A stretch of DNA of 64,000 nucleotides, taken from assembly GCA_947685225.1 (NCBI GenBank), contig CANTUV010000004.1, forward strand, positions 16,833,001-16,897,000. Direction: 5' to 3'. This stretch comes from Garcia nutans. Taxonomy: Eukaryota; Streptophyta; Magnoliopsida; Malpighiales; Euphorbiaceae. The position numbers and the translations under genes are program-made. This document shows positions 38,276 through 50,751 of the stretch, piece after piece. Every line of letters starts with the position of its first letter. Position 1 is the stretch's first letter. A model generated the notes under the pieces. That model had not been told where the DNA came from, ran no database searches, and was given only the letters and a program-made list of their open reading frames with translations.

Positions 38276-38893
38276 GATTTTTGTTGTCTAATTGGTCCAA
38301 AATAATTTTTATTAAATAATTTTTGGTTTAGTATCTAATTTTTATTAATAAAAAATAGAAATAAAAGAATAAAAGTCAAAAAATAAAATAAAAATACAAA
38401 TCGGAGTTGGAAAAATCGGCGACGAAAAAATCATCGCGCTTGCCCGTGGGCATTTGGCACGTAGAATTTTTCTGCCTGCGAAATGGCTACGGGCCCGTTC
38501 CGTGAGCGCTACCGTAGCCAACTAGAGCAGAATTCTTTTGCCAGCGCATTTTTTCCTGCGGCAATTTTTTTCAGCAGCGCAATTTTTTCGACATAAATTT
38601 TTCGAAACCTAATTCAATTAGGTTTCGGTTTCTTTTTTTTTTATTAATATTACTTACCTTAACTAATTAGGAATAAACCACATCAAACCACTATAAATAA
38701 GGACCAAAGACAATTAATTTAAGGAGGCCGAGAGGGATAAGAAAAAAGAAAATCCAAATTCATAAAGGAAAAGGTTGAATTCAATTGATTTTAAAGTAGC
38801 AGAAACACGATTTAAGGGATTCAAAAGGTAAAAAGGCTGGTCTTTTGAGCTTGTTCATCCAAGAAGCAATTTTGGTGCAACTTACAAAAGAAG
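38276..38893 (+). repeat. Partial 3' LTR of element T
   Basis: Aligns with 8591-9198 of the 5' LTR. The first 57 bp of the LTR are missing at the junction with the minisatellite array, and the last about 1.57 kb are missing at the junction with element C's pol. There are many substitutions, so the element is not young. Confidence 0.88.
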
Positions 38894-38896
38894 TTA

Positions 38897-41087
38897 TCTT
38901 AGGAACATCTTCAGCTCTGACCCTCAATTGATGGTATCCTGATCTCAAATCAATCTAGGAAAACACTGCTGCTCCCTTCAATTGATCGAAGAGATCATTA
39001 ATCCTAGGCAAAGGATACTTATTCTTGATAGTCACCTTATTCAATTTCCTATAATCAATGTACAATCTTAAGGTACCATCCTTCTTCTTTACAAACAAAA
39101 CAGGCGCTCCCCACGGGGACACACTAGGGCGAACAAACCTTTTATCCAACAACTCCTGTAACTGCACCTTCAACTCTCTCAATTCAGCCAGTGCCATTCG
39201 ATATGGAGTAATAGAGATGGAAGTGGTACCAGGCAACAAATCGATACCAAACTCAACCTCTCTCTCAGAGGGTAACCCTGGCAACTCCTTAGGAAACACA
39301 TCTGGGAATTCAGCAACTGTGGGTATACTATCAAGTTGAGAACCCACTACTCTGGTATCCACAACATGAGCAAGATAAGCATTACACCCTTTTTGAATAA
39401 ACTTCCTAGCTGCAATGGCTGAAACAAACAATGATGCAAATTGTCTCTGCTCACTAGATACCATAACACTTCTACCATCACCGGTTCTCAGGGTAACACA
39501 CTTCTTTTGACAGTCTACCACAGATCCATGCTTAGACAACCAATCCATGCCTAAGATCAAATCATACTCCTTAAAAGGCATTTCAATCAAATCACCCAAG
39601 AACTCCTCACCTTGCACCACAATTGAACTACCACGGTGCACCTTGCTAACTACCACACTATGCCCTAAAGGATTTGTCACCAAGACATCAAATCCTAGGG
39701 ACTCAGATTGCAATTTAGTCACAGGCAAGATAGATGCACTTATGTATGAATGAGTAGATCCTGGATCAATTAGAGTAAGAACTGAAATGCCAAATAAAGA
39801 AAATGTACCCACAATAACTGCTGAGGCATCCCACTGCCTCTACATCACATAAACTCGCTGAGAAGACCCAGCCTCATCTGGCCTACTGCCCCCGGATGTC
39901 GAGCCTCCTCTCTGACTGATCCCAGGCCGACCACCTCTACTGAAACCTCTTCCCCCTCGACCTCCTCTGCTAACACTAGGTCCAGAAGCTATAGTATCAG
40001 TCTGTCTATCCTCCTGTAGCTCAGGGCAATCTTTGATGAAGTGAGCTGGTGACCCACATCTAAAACATACTCCTGATCCACTCGTCTTCCAGCAAGCACC
40101 CCCATGTGCCCTACCACAATGGACACATGTAGGTGGAATGGATCTCTGAACCACTGGAGTCGGAGCACTCGCTACATAAACTGTAGGTCTCGGTCTCTGT
40201 CTCTGATACTGAACTGATCTACCAGATTGCCTCTGGCTCCTACTAATCCATGAAACAAAACTTCCTCTACCTCTCTTCATAGATGAAGACCCAGGCTCAA
40301 ACTGAGGTCTCCTAACTCTAGTCTCCTCCTCAGTAGCAGCTGCTACAATACCTTGTGCTCTCTCAACACTTCTAGCTACTACAACCAATTGAGAAAAGTC
40401 TTGGTACCGAGAACCAACAACAATACACATAATAGAGGGCCTCAACCCCTCCTCAAATCGCCTGCACCGGTCAATCTCATCTGAAATAATCCCACTGGCA
40501 TAATGACTCAACCGGATATACTCCATCTCATACTCTGTCACTGTCCGGTTATCCTGCCTCAGATTCAGAAATTCCATCTTCTTGACATCCTTATACTCCC
40601 TCAGAATATATTTTTGCTCAAACTCCCGTAGAAAATCACTATAAGATAAGGTCGGTGGATCATCCATAGCATGGGGAACCGTCTTCCACCAATCATAAGC
40701 ATCTTTCTGCAAAAGGGATCTAGCATAATCGAACTTCTCTGCAGGAGTGGCTTGCAGCTAAATAAATATCCTCTGCACTCTATCCAACCACTGCTCAGCT
40801 ATTGCAGGATCTGTGGTACCAAAGAAATCCTCAGCCCCAAACTTTCTCAATTTATCATAATGCCTCACCGGCACTTGTGGTTGTGGTGGCGGCGGCTGCA
40901 CCGGAGTTTGCCTCAACAATTCTACCACATGCAGTAACCAAACAGGCGAAAACTCATCAGCAACTGATCTCTCTTGCACATGAGCAGGTGCCTCTCTAGC
41001 TCTCTCAACCCTAGCTCCATCTCTACCCTCTTCAGGAGCTACACTCTCAGCACTACCTTCTATGGACCGACGTGACTGAGACGCCAT
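38897..41087 (-). pseudogene. Element C gag, protease and start of reverse transcriptase
   Basis: Minus strand from ATG at 41087 (MASQSRRSIEGSAES). Visible are a Pro-rich segment, the Gag core (KDAYDWWKTVPHAMDDPP), a zinc knuckle CFRCGSPAHFIKDC, Gly/Arg-rich repeats, the protease site LIDPGSTHSYISAS, the block LILGMDWLSKHGSVVDCQKK, and the reverse transcriptase start (WGAPVLFVKKKDGTLRLYID, YPLPRINDLFDQLKGAAVFS). TAG stops lie at 40758-40760, 39840-39842 and 38955-38957 (+ strand CTA). The first two replace CAG codons of element A. The reading stops at 38897, the deletion junction with element T. Confidence 0.92.
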
Positions 41088-41240
41088 CACCACCTATGTC
41101 TGCAAACACAGCAGAAAATACCTCATCAAAGATCAGAGACTGCTAGTATCAAAGCATGCATCTTATTCAAAAACCATATTTTTAAAAATCAAAATTTTCT
41201 TTTTCTTATAATTCACCTAGGTTGAGAATCTCAAACCTAG

Positions 41241-41252
41241 GCTCTGATACCA
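41241..41252 (-). other. Primer binding site of element C (initiator tRNA-Met)
   Basis: The + strand reads GCTCTGATACCA, seven bases from the right LTR. It confirms the minus orientation. Confidence 0.95.
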
Positions 41253-41259
41253 AAATAGA

Positions 41260-43845
41260 TGTAACACCCCTATACCCCATATATGCACACTACATGCAAC
41301 CACATTTGTAATATACGTATACCGGATACAGAAGTGTCATGGTTTATATTAAACAAACCAATCTTTCCTTTTTGCAATAATATAAGAAAACTTAAAACAT
41401 TTAAATCCTTTTATAAAAAAAATAAATAAAATATTTATTTATTAAGCAGCGGAAATTGTAGCGATAATATACATATATATACATCAAAATTAATATTTAC
41501 AAAATATATAGAGTTTATACATGTTTGGCAGTTCGTCTCTGATCTTGAAGTCCACTATCAACACTTCACAAGCCTAGACTTGACTCAGTCTAGCTGAACT
41601 CTCCGGTTCAACCGGATCTACCTCGTCACCTGCGTAATGAACCACAGTCGCGCTAAGCCAATGGCTTAGTGGTACAAACCACAATAACATTATGCTTTAA
41701 TGTAATGCCAATGTCATTCTTTCAAGCAATAGAAACAATATTCAAAAATGCCATATTTCATAACATTACATTTCATTATATTATTCAATTGTTTCACCAT
41801 TTATGATCCACATTGAAGCAATGACAAGCATGGGCCCAAAAGAAACTAATATGCCATTCAACTTTCAGAGTTAATGTTTTGGTTCAATTATCACATTTAT
41901 CATCATCCCAACTAGGCTTCAAGGATTAGGCCCAACCAAGCTTCAAGGGGAGCGAAGCATGCTAAGCATCAACCCAACTTGGCTTCAAGGACCAAACCCA
42001 ACCCAGCTTCAAGGGTTTGTAACATCCCAACTAGGCTTCAAGGACTAGACCCAACCAAGTTAAAGGGGAGTTAAGCATACTAAACTTCAACCCAACTTGG
42101 CTTCAAGGATCAAGCCCAACCCAGCTTCAAGGGATTGTTACTATTAGGCATGCCACCAACAACAAAATGCTGAAAATTGACTAACATATTAGACACACAA
42201 TTCTTTTATTATTTCATTATAAATTCCATTCTCATTTTCTCATAATCATCTAGGCAACCATGCCTCAAATATTTCATTTGCATCATTATAGCCAACAACA
42301 ATGGCTTCACATCTCATCATTAGAGTATACATAACCAATTGCATTGGACATACATTTTGATTGATCATCATATCTTTCACATTATGCAAATCATAACATT
42401 AATCAAATGTATCAACAATGTAATAGATTACTTAACACATTTACAGCCAAATGTGTTGAGTCCCAAAGTAATGTAAATGTATGCAATCATGTAGGTTTGT
42501 ACTTACCTCAAGAGCAACTCACACAACACCAAACTCCTCTTCCAAGAATCCTTCAACACTTGGATTAGGGCAACTCAAATCTCTTCAAAACCTAATCCAA
42601 AAGGTGATGATACACACTCACTTAGAGATACACATGAGACAATAAGGTTAAGAACCAACTAGGGCAAACTCTACACATGACACGCTCAATAACACGGGCG
42701 TGTCCCTGACCGTACCCTAAACTCACAACACAGAAGCTTTAACACACTCAGTGACATGGGCGTGTCACTGGTCGTGTCAATCCTCCCTCAACACAGTAGC
42801 TATGACACGTTCAGCGACATGGGCGTGTCAATCCACCAACATCACAGTAGCTATGACACGCTCAGTGACATGGGCGTGTCACTGGCCGTGTCAATGCTAC
42901 TACAACACATAAGCTATGACACTCTCAGTGACATGGGCGTGTCACTGGTCGTGTCACCCATCCAGAAAATAGAACCATTGACACACCCAAAGACTTGGCC
43001 ATGTTCATGGGCGTGTCAGGCCAAAAATCTTGATTCTGACGCCAACAACACCACATCCAACAAACCTCTTTCTTTCACCATCTTCCACTCCAAACAAACT
43101 TAACCAAACACATCAATAAACCATAATAACTTGCAAAAACACCAAAACAACTCAATACATGCATCAAACACAAATCACAACCATCACATGCACAAAACAC
43201 AGCACTTGCTCTTCCAACACCAAACTTGACCTTTCCTTCAAACCAATCCCAAAATCAACACCAATAAGATCAAACACTCTCAAATACACCACAATCAAAC
43301 ATACACATATCAACAACAACCAAACACCAAACTCAAAACACAAACTTAAAAGAAAACCAAGGAATCAAGTGGAAAACTTACCAAAAGTGATGAAAACCCT
43401 TAGAATTCCAACTTGATCACTTGAAACACCCTTCAATCTTGAGTTTGAATGAGCAAAATCTCTCTTTCCTCTCTTGCTATGGTCATAGCCGGCCAAACAA
43501 AGAAAGAAGAAGAAGAAGATGAAGAAAGAAGAGTAAAGTCAACTTCTCTTAACCACAAAACCTCTCTTTAAATCTCAACCAAGCAATTATAATAATATAA
43601 TATATAAATATCCACTTCCACTAAACTCAATTTCCATTTCAATTAATTCAAATAAAATTAAATATTTCTTTTGACCAATCATTATTTGACTTGTATATGT
43701 TGTATATATCTCTATATATACAACATATACACACTCCTCTTTCCTTTCTTATCTTCCAACTTAAACATATATACACTTATAACATTTAATCCAAAAACAA
43801 CAATAAATAGTCTAAAATATTTAAGGTATAGTTTGGGATATTACA
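41260..43845 (-). repeat. 5' LTR of element C
   Basis: Runs from TGTAACACCCCTAT to GGGATATTACA; partner of 4948-7497. It has the inverted word GCTAAGCCAATGGCTTAGT (41652-41670), GGCTTCAAGGA repeats (about 41905-42145) and GACATGGGCGTGTC-type repeats (about 42680-43015). Target duplication GCTGA follows at 43846. Confidence 0.92.
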
Positions 43846-43850
43846 GCTGA

Positions 43851-44299
43851 TCATGACAGTTTGATGGAGTTGAAAAGTTCGGAGAGTGTACTTCCTCGGT
43901 GGCTGGCACATGTAATAAATAGACAACCGTAAGACGACGAATGAAGCAGAAAAAAATTATTGCTCCAAGTTCTCTCCCCCTCTCCCTCTTTACTGTTTCT
44001 AAATTTCAAATTTCTGTCCGATTTCCTTCTCTGTATAAACTCACAGCCTCTCTCTCTCTATCCCATTTTCCTTTCTTTCTTTCTTATTTCCTTTTCCTTT
44101 CCTTTCTTTCTCTAATTGTATTCCTTCTTAATTGAAATACACAATAATAAAAAAAATTAATTAAATGCTCCGGCCGCTAAACCCATTATATCAAATTTGG
44201 TGATCCACATTTAAAGTGGATATTTACCTAAAATTTTACTATATTTTATTATATATATAATTTTTAATTTATTATTATTTTAATATTTTTTTATTTAAA
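43851..44299. repeat. AT-rich LTR-like repeat X, copy 1, end part
   Basis: This continues the repeat interrupted at 4947 by element C. It is the reverse complement match of about 46960-47430: both share GTTGAAAAGTTCG, GTGTACTTCCT, CATGTAATAAATAGACAA, a CT-rich block and AATTTGGTGATCCAC. It stops directly at the start of X copy 2 at 44300, apparently truncated. Confidence 0.65.
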
Positions 44300-46910
44300 T
44301 GTCACACCCCAACTCACTAAAACTAAAGTGGACTTGATTTGCTATAAATCTCATGCCATAACTTATTTATTTATTATTTCTCACAAATATATAATCATTT
44401 ATAATATTTATTTTATCATCTACATCATTAAAGATAGTCCACAAAAATTAAAATAATTTCTAAACTAAAACCAAACTGAAAATACTAGACTGTTGGTTCA
44501 ACCTCTTCTATATGTAGAAGAATTTCAAATATAAGAGTCTACATTCTACTAAAATCTACCAAGTTGATCTTTAATAGTATCTAAAAATATTAATAATAAA
44601 GAGGTGAGTCTAACTATTCAGCGAATAGGTAAATATATAATAAGAGAGAACAAATAAGGTTTAAAAATACTTAATATATATTAAATCAATAATCAGCTGG
44701 ATAATTATTTCTAGAAAACTTTAACATAATTTTTAAATATTTCTTAGTTCATAAAAATCAGACATAATTCAATTCATGCATCTTTTATATACACTCAAAT
44801 ATAATTTCTACTGATTCAACTTCAATCCAAGGTGCATAATGACTTATCTCGCAAGCCCAAGGAAAAATAACTTCAATACACATGTGTAGAGTAATTACCT
44901 CAGCCAAGGGTAAACTAAAATATATTTAATTTATATAAACACCCGTCATCAAGGTGCGATCTTACAGGATTATAATAAGAGTGTATACGAATTATTTATC
45001 CAATATAATATAATGAATCAGTAACATACATAAAATTTAAACTACCATTATTTATTCTCAGTTTATAAGAAAATAGATAACATTCAAAAATAAATCATGA
45101 TCTTGAATTCTATAAATTCTTTTCTAAAATCATAAATATAAATATTACTTGAGAAATACAATGTTACATATTTACCCACTCACTTGGGCCAAAAGCTAAA
45201 TTTGTATAATCAACTGGATCACCTCAGTAATTTATTTTAGTTATTGCATCCACTGCTAGAATGATATAAAAATAATTATTAACTAAAAATTATCCTAAAA
45301 TTATTAACTATTATGATATGTATGACATATATAAAAATGAATCCTAAATTCTAACAAAAATTCGACAATATTTATCTAATTATCTAATATATCATTTTTC
45401 AACTTATCCATAATTCTTCAAAAATGCTAATTATTTAAAATATTTTAATCTACAATTAATTTAATTTATTTGTTCTAATAATTTAATAATAATTGTTATA
45501 ATATTTATATTACTAATAAACATATTTTATTAAACTTTTAATAATGTTTATTTAGTTTACTTACAAGTTATCCATTTAATATCTAAATTATATACTAAAT
45601 TAATGTTGAATAAATTCTAAGATAATAATTTTATAATTATCTTTCAATTTTAATTAATAATTTATTTACTTTAGTTTTTCAAAAATATTAACTTTTCTCA
45701 ATAATAATATATTTTCTTATTATTTTATTAAATATAAACTTTACATGTTTTCTAAAACATAATTTTTCATGATTTCTTTTAGTTATAAGTATTATTTAAA
45801 TTTAATATATTTAAATAGTTCTTTTAACAATTAAACTTTTTTACTAAAATATTTTTCAAATAGAATAATACTATTTAATTTTATTTTTCTTATTTTGTCA
45901 TATTAAATCTTAATAATAAAAATAATTATAGTAAAAATTTATATTTTTACAATTATTATAATTTATTCTTAAGTAAAAATAATAGTAACTTCATTATTAT
46001 AATTATAGCAATATTAATCTTAATTAAATAATTATTTTTATGAATTTATATAAGTTTTAAATTATATTTTACTTACCACCATTTTTAATTATTTGATAAT
46101 TAATTAACTCAATTTAATTCATAAGTAATTTAATTAACTAAATTATATATGTAATTAAAACTCTTATTTAGATAACACTTTAATAGTAGTATTTAATATA
46201 ATTTATTTTAACAAACTATTAATTTATTACCTTTCAATTTACTTATTTATTTCATAAATATATTTATTTATGTCCTTATATTTAAAATACATCCAATTAA
46301 TTTTATAATTTACTAGCAAAATTTATAATTTGAAAATTAAACTTGGTTTAACCATAAGTATTTTTATTCTAAAGTTAATATACATATGCTTATTTTCATT
46401 CTATTTAATCAATTATTAAACAATTATATATATATATATATATATTTACCTATATACTTATTTCTATCCTAATTATAAATTATTAATCAATTAATAAATA
46501 ACTATTATATTAACAAAATTCTTAAATATAATTTACTGATATATTTAAATTTATTAATTTATAACTAATCACTAATTTATCAATTTTATATAATTAATTT
46601 ATTCTAATATTTACAATTCTAATTTTTAATTCATTTTCTTTATTAATATTTCATTTTAAATCTAATACTTATATATATTAACAACAATTTATAATTTGAT
46701 ATTTTTTTTTACTAACAACTAACTAATTCATAGTTTCATTAATTCAATTTATATTTATTAATTTTTCTATAATCTATTAATAACATTTAAAAATTAAATA
46801 TTTAATTTATTTTAATTTTATTTAGTATTAATGTTTTTATTTTAATTTATTGCATATAAAATTTTACAATATAAATATTCTTTCATTCAAACTCTAATAA
46901 TAATAATAAT
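44300..46910. repeat. AT-rich LTR-like repeat X, copy 2
   Basis: It starts TGTCACACCCCAACTC and follows copy 1 (2091 to about 4450) in the same order and orientation, with moderate divergence and indels. It ends at an AT palindrome where the sequence switches to the opposite strand of the same repeat. No gene; no frame of note. Confidence 0.7.
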
Positions 46911-46926
46911 ATTATTATTATTATTA
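46895..46926. repeat. Perfect 32-bp AT palindrome at inverted junction
   Basis: The left arm, five TAA units ending in T (46895-46910), is the exact reverse complement of the right arm (46911-46926). It marks the switch between X copy 2 and the inverted X copy. Confidence 0.85.
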
Positions 46927-47978
46927 AGTGGAACAATTAGGTAAAATAGTAATAAATATAATAATATATATAGTGGTGTGTATAGTAATACCAATAATAA
47001 TAATAATACATTAAAACATATATATAATAAAATATATTAAAAATTTAGGTAAATGACCACTTTAAACGTGGATCACCAAATTTGGTATAATGAGTTTAGT
47101 GGCCAGAGCATTTAATTAGTTTTTTTTATTATTGTGTATTTCAATTAAGGAATACAATTAGAGAAAGAAAAGAAAGGAAAAGGAAATAAGAAAGAGAGGA
47201 AAATGGGACAGAGAGAGAGAGAGGCTGTGAGTTTATACAGAGAGGGAATCGGACAGAAATTTAAAATTCAAAAACTGTAAAGAGGGAGAGGGAGAGAACT
47301 TGGAGCAATAATTTTCTTCTACTTCGTTTGTCGTCTTACAGTTGTCTATTTATTACATGCGCCAGCCACCAAGGAAGTACACTCATCGAACTTTTCAACG
47401 CCATCAAAACCGTTGTGATCAGCTGCCGAAAACATCCACATACGCCTCTGATTGCATGATCGAAGCTCACACCGGCGTCAACTTCGGAAGCCATTTCTGA
47501 CCACTTTTTGATGACATTTTCCAGCGACACGGGTATTTTTCAAATCCTCTCATCTTAAGCTTCGATTTGATATATTATTTGCAAATTATAGATAAATATT
47601 TAAAAATTCATATATATATGCATGTAAATATATTTTTACATAAAAATAGCAATTAAAATTTTAATTAGTTAAATTTTGGTTTAATAAGAAATTTAGGATT
47701 TAATTTTGATGTCAACGTTATGATAAATAATAATCAATTAGAGAAAAATAAATTATGAAAAATATAAAAATAAATAGTAATAAAATCAAATTTTGACACT
47801 TTCAGAGTATCAAATGAAAGAACAAAATTAGTACGATTGAATAAACATAATTTAAAAATATACTAAATGAAAGTATAAAATTCTGATATTTAATATAAAA
47901 TATTCTATACATGTCTATGTTACTTGGTTAAAATTTCATGAAATTATAACCATATGTCCCAGACATGTATATGATCTT
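46911..47978. repeat. Repeat X, inverted copy, interrupted by the CACTA element
   Basis: The part 46930-47570 matches the reverse complement of 4780-4947 plus 43851-44299, so it is an inverted X copy. The rest (47570-47978) is AT-rich and resembles LTR sequence without a clear boundary. The minus-strand frame 47530-47336 lies in the shared segment; it begins at a GTG and is not preserved in the other copy, so I do not call a gene. Confidence 0.6.
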
Positions 47979-48480
47979 CACTACAAAAATATTCGGCATT
48001 TGCGACGGATATCTGCGACGGACTTGATTCCTTCGCAAATTTGCTACGGATCTGCTACGGATTTGCGACGAAAGTACAAGTTAGAGGAATTTTGAGAAAT
48101 TGGTCGCAAATCGGTTACAAATCCGTAGTAAATCTATGACGAAAATCATTCCGTCACAAATAAACGGCGCAAAAGTTAGCGCGGATACTTGGCGCGAGAG
48201 AGACCCGGGTATATTTTTTCGCGAAAATTTTTTCGTCGCAGATTGGTTGCAGAAAACACTAAAAAAAGCAATTTGCGATGGAGATTTGCTACCGTCTATT
48301 TCTGTCGCAAATTTCACTACAAAAATATTCGGCATTTGCGAAGGATATCTGCGACGAAATTGATTCCGTCGCAAATTTGCTACGGATCTGCGATGGATTT
48401 GCGACGGAAGTACAAGTTGAAGGAATTTTGAGAAAGCCGTCACAAATCGGTTGCAAATCCGTAATAAATCTGCGATGGAT
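47979..48480 (+). repeat. CACTA 5' terminal and subterminal repeats, internally duplicated
   Basis: The first about 165 bp (from 47979) recur at 48315, a 336-bp offset, both starting CACTACAAAAATATTCGGC. Between them lies a more G+C-rich piece (48140-48310). Words such as TTTGCGACGG and CCGTCGCAAA recur in both orientations; such subterminal motifs are the usual binding sites of the TNPA-type protein. Overlapping frames on both strands are repeat artefacts. Confidence 0.9.
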
Positions 48481-50751
48481 TTTTGTGTTTGTTAAGTTGG
48501 GTTGATTCGTATTTGAAGTTACTATTATTAGTATTATTATTTGTAAGTGACGACACCGTTTTCCGCTTTGTTTTTCTTTTACATCTTTTCCTAGTAGGGT
48601 TTTCTTTCCTTCGTTTAGACTCATCGTTCTTGTCGTTCATCTGCTCTGTATTTGGTTCCATTCTTCTATAATCCTCAGCCTCTCCACTGACATACGCTAA
48701 GGTGTTCATTCTCACTCGCTTCTATTTTAACTGTCACAGCGGTCTTTGACTGAAACCAGGTTTGGATTACTTATTTTTAGGGTTTATTTCTGTTTCTGAA
48801 TCCCGGTTCTTAATTTGTTAAAATTCTGTTAATGGAAATGGGAAAAATTTTATTATTTTTTGGGTTTTGTCTGGCGGAACACAAGCTTTTTGCATTTCCC
48901 CTGCTAGATTTAGGTTTTTCGTTACCCTTAATTGATGGTTTTAGCTTTTTACTCATTTCAAGTTTTTGCTGATAAACTACTCTGAGATAGATATTCTGGG
49001 AAGGAAAAAGAAGGAAGGAAAAAACAAACCCTACTCAGAATTTAAAACTTTAAATTGGATTGGGTCAGAGAAAAATCCGGTTTGACCCGATCACAGACAG
49101 AGGTTGTAGGTTCTAGAAATAGTAGTAGCATTCCATGTTGTTCTCCCTCATTCTCAGAGTTGAGAACCTTTGCCATCAAAACTAACCCTAATCTGCTGGT
49201 TCTTATTCGCTACCGTAGACAGTATATTTAGTAGCCCTTTTCTGTTGCTGAGTCCAGGTTTTAATTTCTTAACAATTTCGTTATTTTCAGCTTTTCTCTC
49301 TCAACTCAATGACAATTCCAATTTGTGCTAGATTTTAGTTTTTTCCTGTTAATCACTTGCTCATCTTTCATTTTGTTTGTAATGAAGTTTCCTCTTGTTG
49401 TTCCTAACAATTGGCTTTTGTAGTATTTACCTGCTTTAAACCGTAAATATCTTCAAGGTGTTAATCACGAGATTCACCTTTGTACTGCTTTATTTGTGGA
49501 TTCTCTTATTTGTGCTTAAAACATTTGAGCACTTGCATATTTAGTGTCTCATGCTCCATGCATTTTGCTGTGATCAGTTACAGATTCAGTCGTTTCTTTG
49601 CACTCTGGTCTACAAAATAATCAAATCCATCAGCTGCTCATGTTGCCAAGTGGCTGACAATAGAGGTACATTTTTCATTGTATAATGATTGTTTCATTTT
49701 ATTTACTTTGCAACAGCCAACAATTTCTTCCTCCTTTTTATACTCATGTCTTGATGTTGATATGAGGAAGAAGATATTGAGAGTCTGTTAAAGCATCTCT
49801 TCTTCTTCTTCTTCTTCTTATTCTTCTTCTTATTCTTCCCCTGTATATCCAATTAATGTGTTAGGTTGTTTCCCAGATTATCAATATCGCATCTTTACTA
49901 CTTAATTACACTTTTTGATCATTTATGTTATGTTTGTTTAATTAATTATTATATATTAACAACTCGCAAGGATATCAATTTTTAAGTTGGTAGAAAATTT
50001 AATTTCATACAATTTGAATTTTATGTGCAAAAGAGTTATTTATTTGGTCAATATCTATATAACTTCGTATATTTCCTACTAAAATCTTAATCAAAAGACT
50101 TAATATCTATTTATATAAACTGTTAAAAGTCAATAGTTTAGGATTTATCCTTCCAATTGATTATTGAACAATTAGATAATAGAAATTATTATATTATATA
50201 TATTCACTATATATTTAATTTAAATTCATTATAGTACTTTTCTAATAATTAATATTCAAATTAGAAACTTATAATAGTTAATTTAACATTTTGATATTTT
50301 AATCATGATTTCTAACTCTAATCATTGTTAGCTGACCTTAATTTGATTTGGGGGTGCGGAGACTCATTTGACAAATGAGATGGTGGTTTGGTGGTATTAA
50401 TGAGTTTTTAATTTAAAACTATTAAGTTATTTTGGAGTTGTAAGATTTTAAATTAAAATTATTTGCAATTTTTTATCAAATAAATTATTTGCGATTCGAT
50501 TAAAAAATTTAGTATATAATATATTTATACATAAATGGATTTAGTAATTAAATTAAAATTTCTAATATTAAACATTATAAAATTAATATAAAAAAAGAAA
50601 GCCTTTGGCTCTCATACACGTCACAGAAAGATTTCTCATCAAATTATATTCATTATTTTAGGTGTTAATATTTTGTCACTTTTTATTGGGCTTGATTATT
50701 GATTTTTTATTCTTTTAGTACATTTTTTACGATTCGGTCAAGACAATAAGT
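48481..50751 (+). other. CACTA 5' region upstream of the transposase gene
   Basis: About 2.3 kb with no long reading frame. It probably holds the promoter and leader introns of the transposase gene: a CT/GT-rich segment at 48480-48760, possible splice donor AG/GTTTGG near 48759, and a CTT microsatellite near 49797-49840. From 49900 it is very AT rich. I cannot place the transcription start. Confidence 0.45.

Larger units (their letters stand above)
8534..38893 (+). mobile_element. Element T: Tat/Ogre-like LTR retrotransposon, no pol seen
   Basis: A complete 5' LTR (8534-10770) is followed by a TGGCGACTCC primer site, a broken gag, long noncoding DNA with three minisatellite arrays, and a partial second LTR (38276-38893). 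Element A interrupts it at 13310-34141. I find no protease, reverse transcriptase or integrase in what remains (about 2.5 kb before A and 4.8 kb after it), so it looks like a large non-autonomous derivative. The Gag type, primer site and 3' tandem repeats fit the Tat/Ogre group. Its right end was removed together with part of element C's pol, so no target duplication can be checked. Confidence 0.82.
4948..43845 (-). mobile_element. Element C: Ty3/gypsy chromovirus, minus strand, nested host
   Basis: Two related LTRs (4948-7497 and 41260-43845) are flanked by the 5-bp target duplication GCTGA (4943-4947 and 43846-43850). Reading on the minus strand: 5' LTR, primer site, gag, protease, start of reverse transcriptase, then a large insertion (8534-38893), then the end of integrase with a chromodomain-like tail, polypurine tract and 3' LTR. 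About 1.5 kb of pol (end of reverse transcriptase, RNase H, start of integrase), judged against element A, is missing at the insertion. Domain order and integrase tail fit the Tekay/Del-type chromoviruses. It is the oldest member of the nest and is inserted in repeat X. Confidence 0.92.

Noticed and set aside
47336..47530. Small protein gene on the minus strand
   Set aside because: It starts at GTG, and the matching segment at 4780-4947 plus 43851-43930 does not keep the frame. It is part of repeat X.
48257..48270. A third CACTA-like terminus
   Set aside because: It reads CACTAAAAAAAGC, lacking the C of CACTAC, and no matching duplication is seen. Noted only as a weak similarity.
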